Source: Warburgia ugandensis
Lineage: Eukaryota > Streptophyta > Magnoliopsida > Canellales > Canellaceae
DNA length: 64,000 nucleotides
Direction: 5' to 3'
Assembly: GCA_035236585.1 (NCBI GenBank)
Contig: CP141139.1
Span: forward strand, 37,395,217 to 37,459,216
In this document: positions 62,233-64,000 of the stretch, piece by piece
Position numbering within the stretch: the stretch's first letter is position 1
How the letters are laid out: the number at the start of each line of letters is the position of its first letter
Translations under genes and position numbers: made by a program
Notes under the pieces: model-generated
What the model was told of the DNA's origin: nothing
The model's input: the letters and a program-made list of their open reading frames with translations, nothing else
Database searches by the model: none

Positions 62233-63523
62233 GTAGATAATCTAATACTACAAAATCGAAATCACGGCATACACATACAATGATTTTGAAGAAAGGTTTT
62301 CTCAATGATGAAATCATTTGGCCACAAGCCTTCACATGGAATGCATTTATAAGTACACATGCATATATACGTATGTATGTATATCATGCACAAAATCCAT
62401 ATCATACTTGACAAATAAAGTAACATATGATTATTTTAAAACTCATAGTAATCAGTTAAACTACATGTCTGTCATTTTAACCCACTATATGTATTATATT
62501 TCAAATGACTAGCTTAACATGTAAAACAAATAATAGTAAAACAATTACCACAAAATGTCTTTTGTCAACACCTATTAGGGATGAATTAGTATTTGGTCAT
62601 GCAAGATCACACCAGATGCTCAAATCATATAATACGTTAGTAAATCTAACTAGGATAAATCTGTCAGTTTAAAAGAATCAGTATGTACTAAAATCCCAAT
62701 AAGTAAAACCACTAGCTAAGTATGTGCACCAAAATACAGTATTGATAAAACAAAAATGTAGTTGATATAGCAAATGCTAGGATTCTAATTGTTATCAAAC
62801 CAATGATCAATAAATCTGTAATATGAAAAAATCAAAAGCTATTCAAAAGCATAACTGATCAATTCATAAGTTCAAATAGTTCTTTATGCTTCAAATAGGA
62901 GTGAAATCATAACTATGAAAATTGGTCTCATGCGTGTGAGCGGAAAATCTACAAGAAAATACTAGTGATCTCAAATCATCTAAAATGTTCAATTTTTTTT
63001 TTTGATAAGTTTGTCAAACCAGCATGCTCAGAATGGATGAAGCCAAATCAAAGCACATAGCTTTCAATCCAAAATGCATAAATCCATGTCCACATCACTA
63101 TGGAAAATTGATCGCTCCAATCATAGTGGCATACAGTCCTACCACCAGGGACTGTCAGTGGCATATCATCCTATCATCGGGACCAATGTTCTAAATTCTC
63201 GAGAATGACCAGCATGCTAACAAATACACAGACACCTATGTTTGTAGGGCCCTACCATCACCCACTGGCAACTATTGTGTCCTCTACATAGACTCGTGGA
63301 TACCTCACGACCATTCCCCACGACCATTCCATCGAGACTTATAGCTGCTCGTAGAGCACACGCCTAATGCATCAACATATCCATATCCATTAGGACTTAT
63401 GGCCACTCATCAAGACTTATAGCTATTCACAGAGCACCTGCCTAATGAGTAATCACCAAGTGATCAATATCATAGATCTTAAATCACATAAAAATCATGC
63501 ATATGGAAATCACGATCGCCTCA

Positions 63524-64000
63524 TGTGATGACCTGGGTTTTTCAATATATATATTTATAAAAAATTTTGAAAGGTGGGGCCCCAATTTTATAAAAACCAA
63601 AACAACTAAAAACAATTTCAATCGAATTTCATTTTTAGAAAAATCCCGGGGTCAACCATTGACGCAAAACCAGATTTTTTATTTTTTTTGAAGTAAACAT
63701 GTTTAAAATAGATTTACTATTCCAGGACTCATCCAGTCATCAGTCACATTCCCATAATAGTATAATCAAGTCCAATAACATATAGATACATACACAGTCC
63801 GGGTGAAATCAGAACATACCTCTATATGAGACTTCTCGATCACTATTCTTCTAACTCCTCATATGTCCTGTCTTTCTTTAATATATGAGGCATTGCAACA
63901 ACAACACAATGCCTCAACAAGCAATGCTTGGTAGGTACATAGCCATTTAATGTATATCAATGGAACAAAATTGAATAATCATATTGAAACAATGAGTAGA
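63524..64000 (-). mobile_element. LTR nested in the previous LTR, partial
   Basis: Edge TGTGATGACCTGGG after CCTCA (63519-63523). GGTGGGGCCCCAATT and the stem-loop at 63886-63916 follow. Only the 3' about 480 bases are in the window. Confidence 0.7.
63886..63916 (-). other. LTR stem-loop, copy 7
   Basis: Minus strand arms TGAGGCATTGTG and ...GCAATGCCTCA, preceded by CTACCAAGCATTGCTTGT with the small AAGC/GCTT hairpin. The stem is the same as in copy 1, although the two LTRs are otherwise clearly diverged. Confidence 0.72.

Larger units (their letters stand above)
61680..64000 (-). mobile_element. LTR of the 3-kb family inserted in TNP2, running off the window
   Basis: Edge TGTGATGACCCGAG directly after CTTTT (61675-61679, presumed target duplication). 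It has the AAACTCTGAGTGTC and GGAGACTCCGTCTCC motifs and the stem-loop at 62214-62232. Another LTR is nested in it at 63524. The right edge lies outside the window. Confidence 0.75.

Overview
The window looks like nuclear DNA of a flowering plant, and most of it is transposon debris. Evidence for a plant: introns of the plant type (GT...AG), Au-type SINEs, 3-kb plant LTRs, CACTA (En/Spm) transposase remnants, and a decayed copy of a plastid CNNM/CorC-type gene like Arabidopsis At1g55930/At3g13070. I cannot place the species more closely. I found one gene that looks intact: a small single-exon gene at 3998-4375 with a TATA box, encoding a 125-residue protein that I recognise only as a plant-type protein of unknown role.

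Layout. 1-1.7 kb holds the remnant of an LRR receptor-like gene (- strand). 1.7-3.9 kb has no clear gene. 3.9-4.4 kb is the small intact gene. 4.47-22.4 kb is a minus-strand pseudogene of a CNNM/CorC (DUF21 + CBS) magnesium-transporter-like protein. At least twelve exons can be traced, with two nonsense codons and three or more frameshifts. Its introns hold two solo LTRs (4.7-7.7 and 19.7-22.3 kb), three SINEs, a hAT-like element and a probable Copia-type solo LTR. 24.5-25.7 kb is a gypsy gag remnant. 26.6-31.1 kb is an RTE-type LINE cut by a 3.3-kb solo LTR. 31-36 kb has no clear gene but carries a 129-bp TC microsatellite, a truncated SINE and a tRNA-like sequence. 36.5-46.4 kb is a plus-strand CACTA transposon with a Ptta/En/Spm protein and a Ulp1 (C48) protease region, interrupted by two LTR insertions and ending in a remarkable array of hairpins. 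46.4-48.4 kb is unclassified repeat-like DNA. 48.4-51.6 kb is LTR material. 51.6-61.7 kb is a second, minus-strand CACTA assemblage (hairpin array, Ulp1, Ptta, another hairpin array, TNP2), interrupted by an LTR remnant. 61.7-64 kb holds two nested LTRs.

Most interesting signals. (1) Seven LTR copies share a stem-loop near their 3' end whose two arms change together between copies (covariation). In four of them a second small hairpin lies just upstream. This suggests a conserved RNA structure in the U5/leader of this retrotransposon family. (2) The CACTA element ends in about 760 bp of consecutive hairpins built on one motif; a fragment of the same motif sits inside a hAT-like element 32 kb away. 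(3) Two diverged CACTA copies both carry a Ulp1-type protease region. (4) A 329-bp segment inside one LTR is tandemly triplicated. Exact 5-bp target duplications show that the LTRs at 4.7, 26.8, 36.9 and 40.6 kb are separate solo insertions, not LTR pairs.
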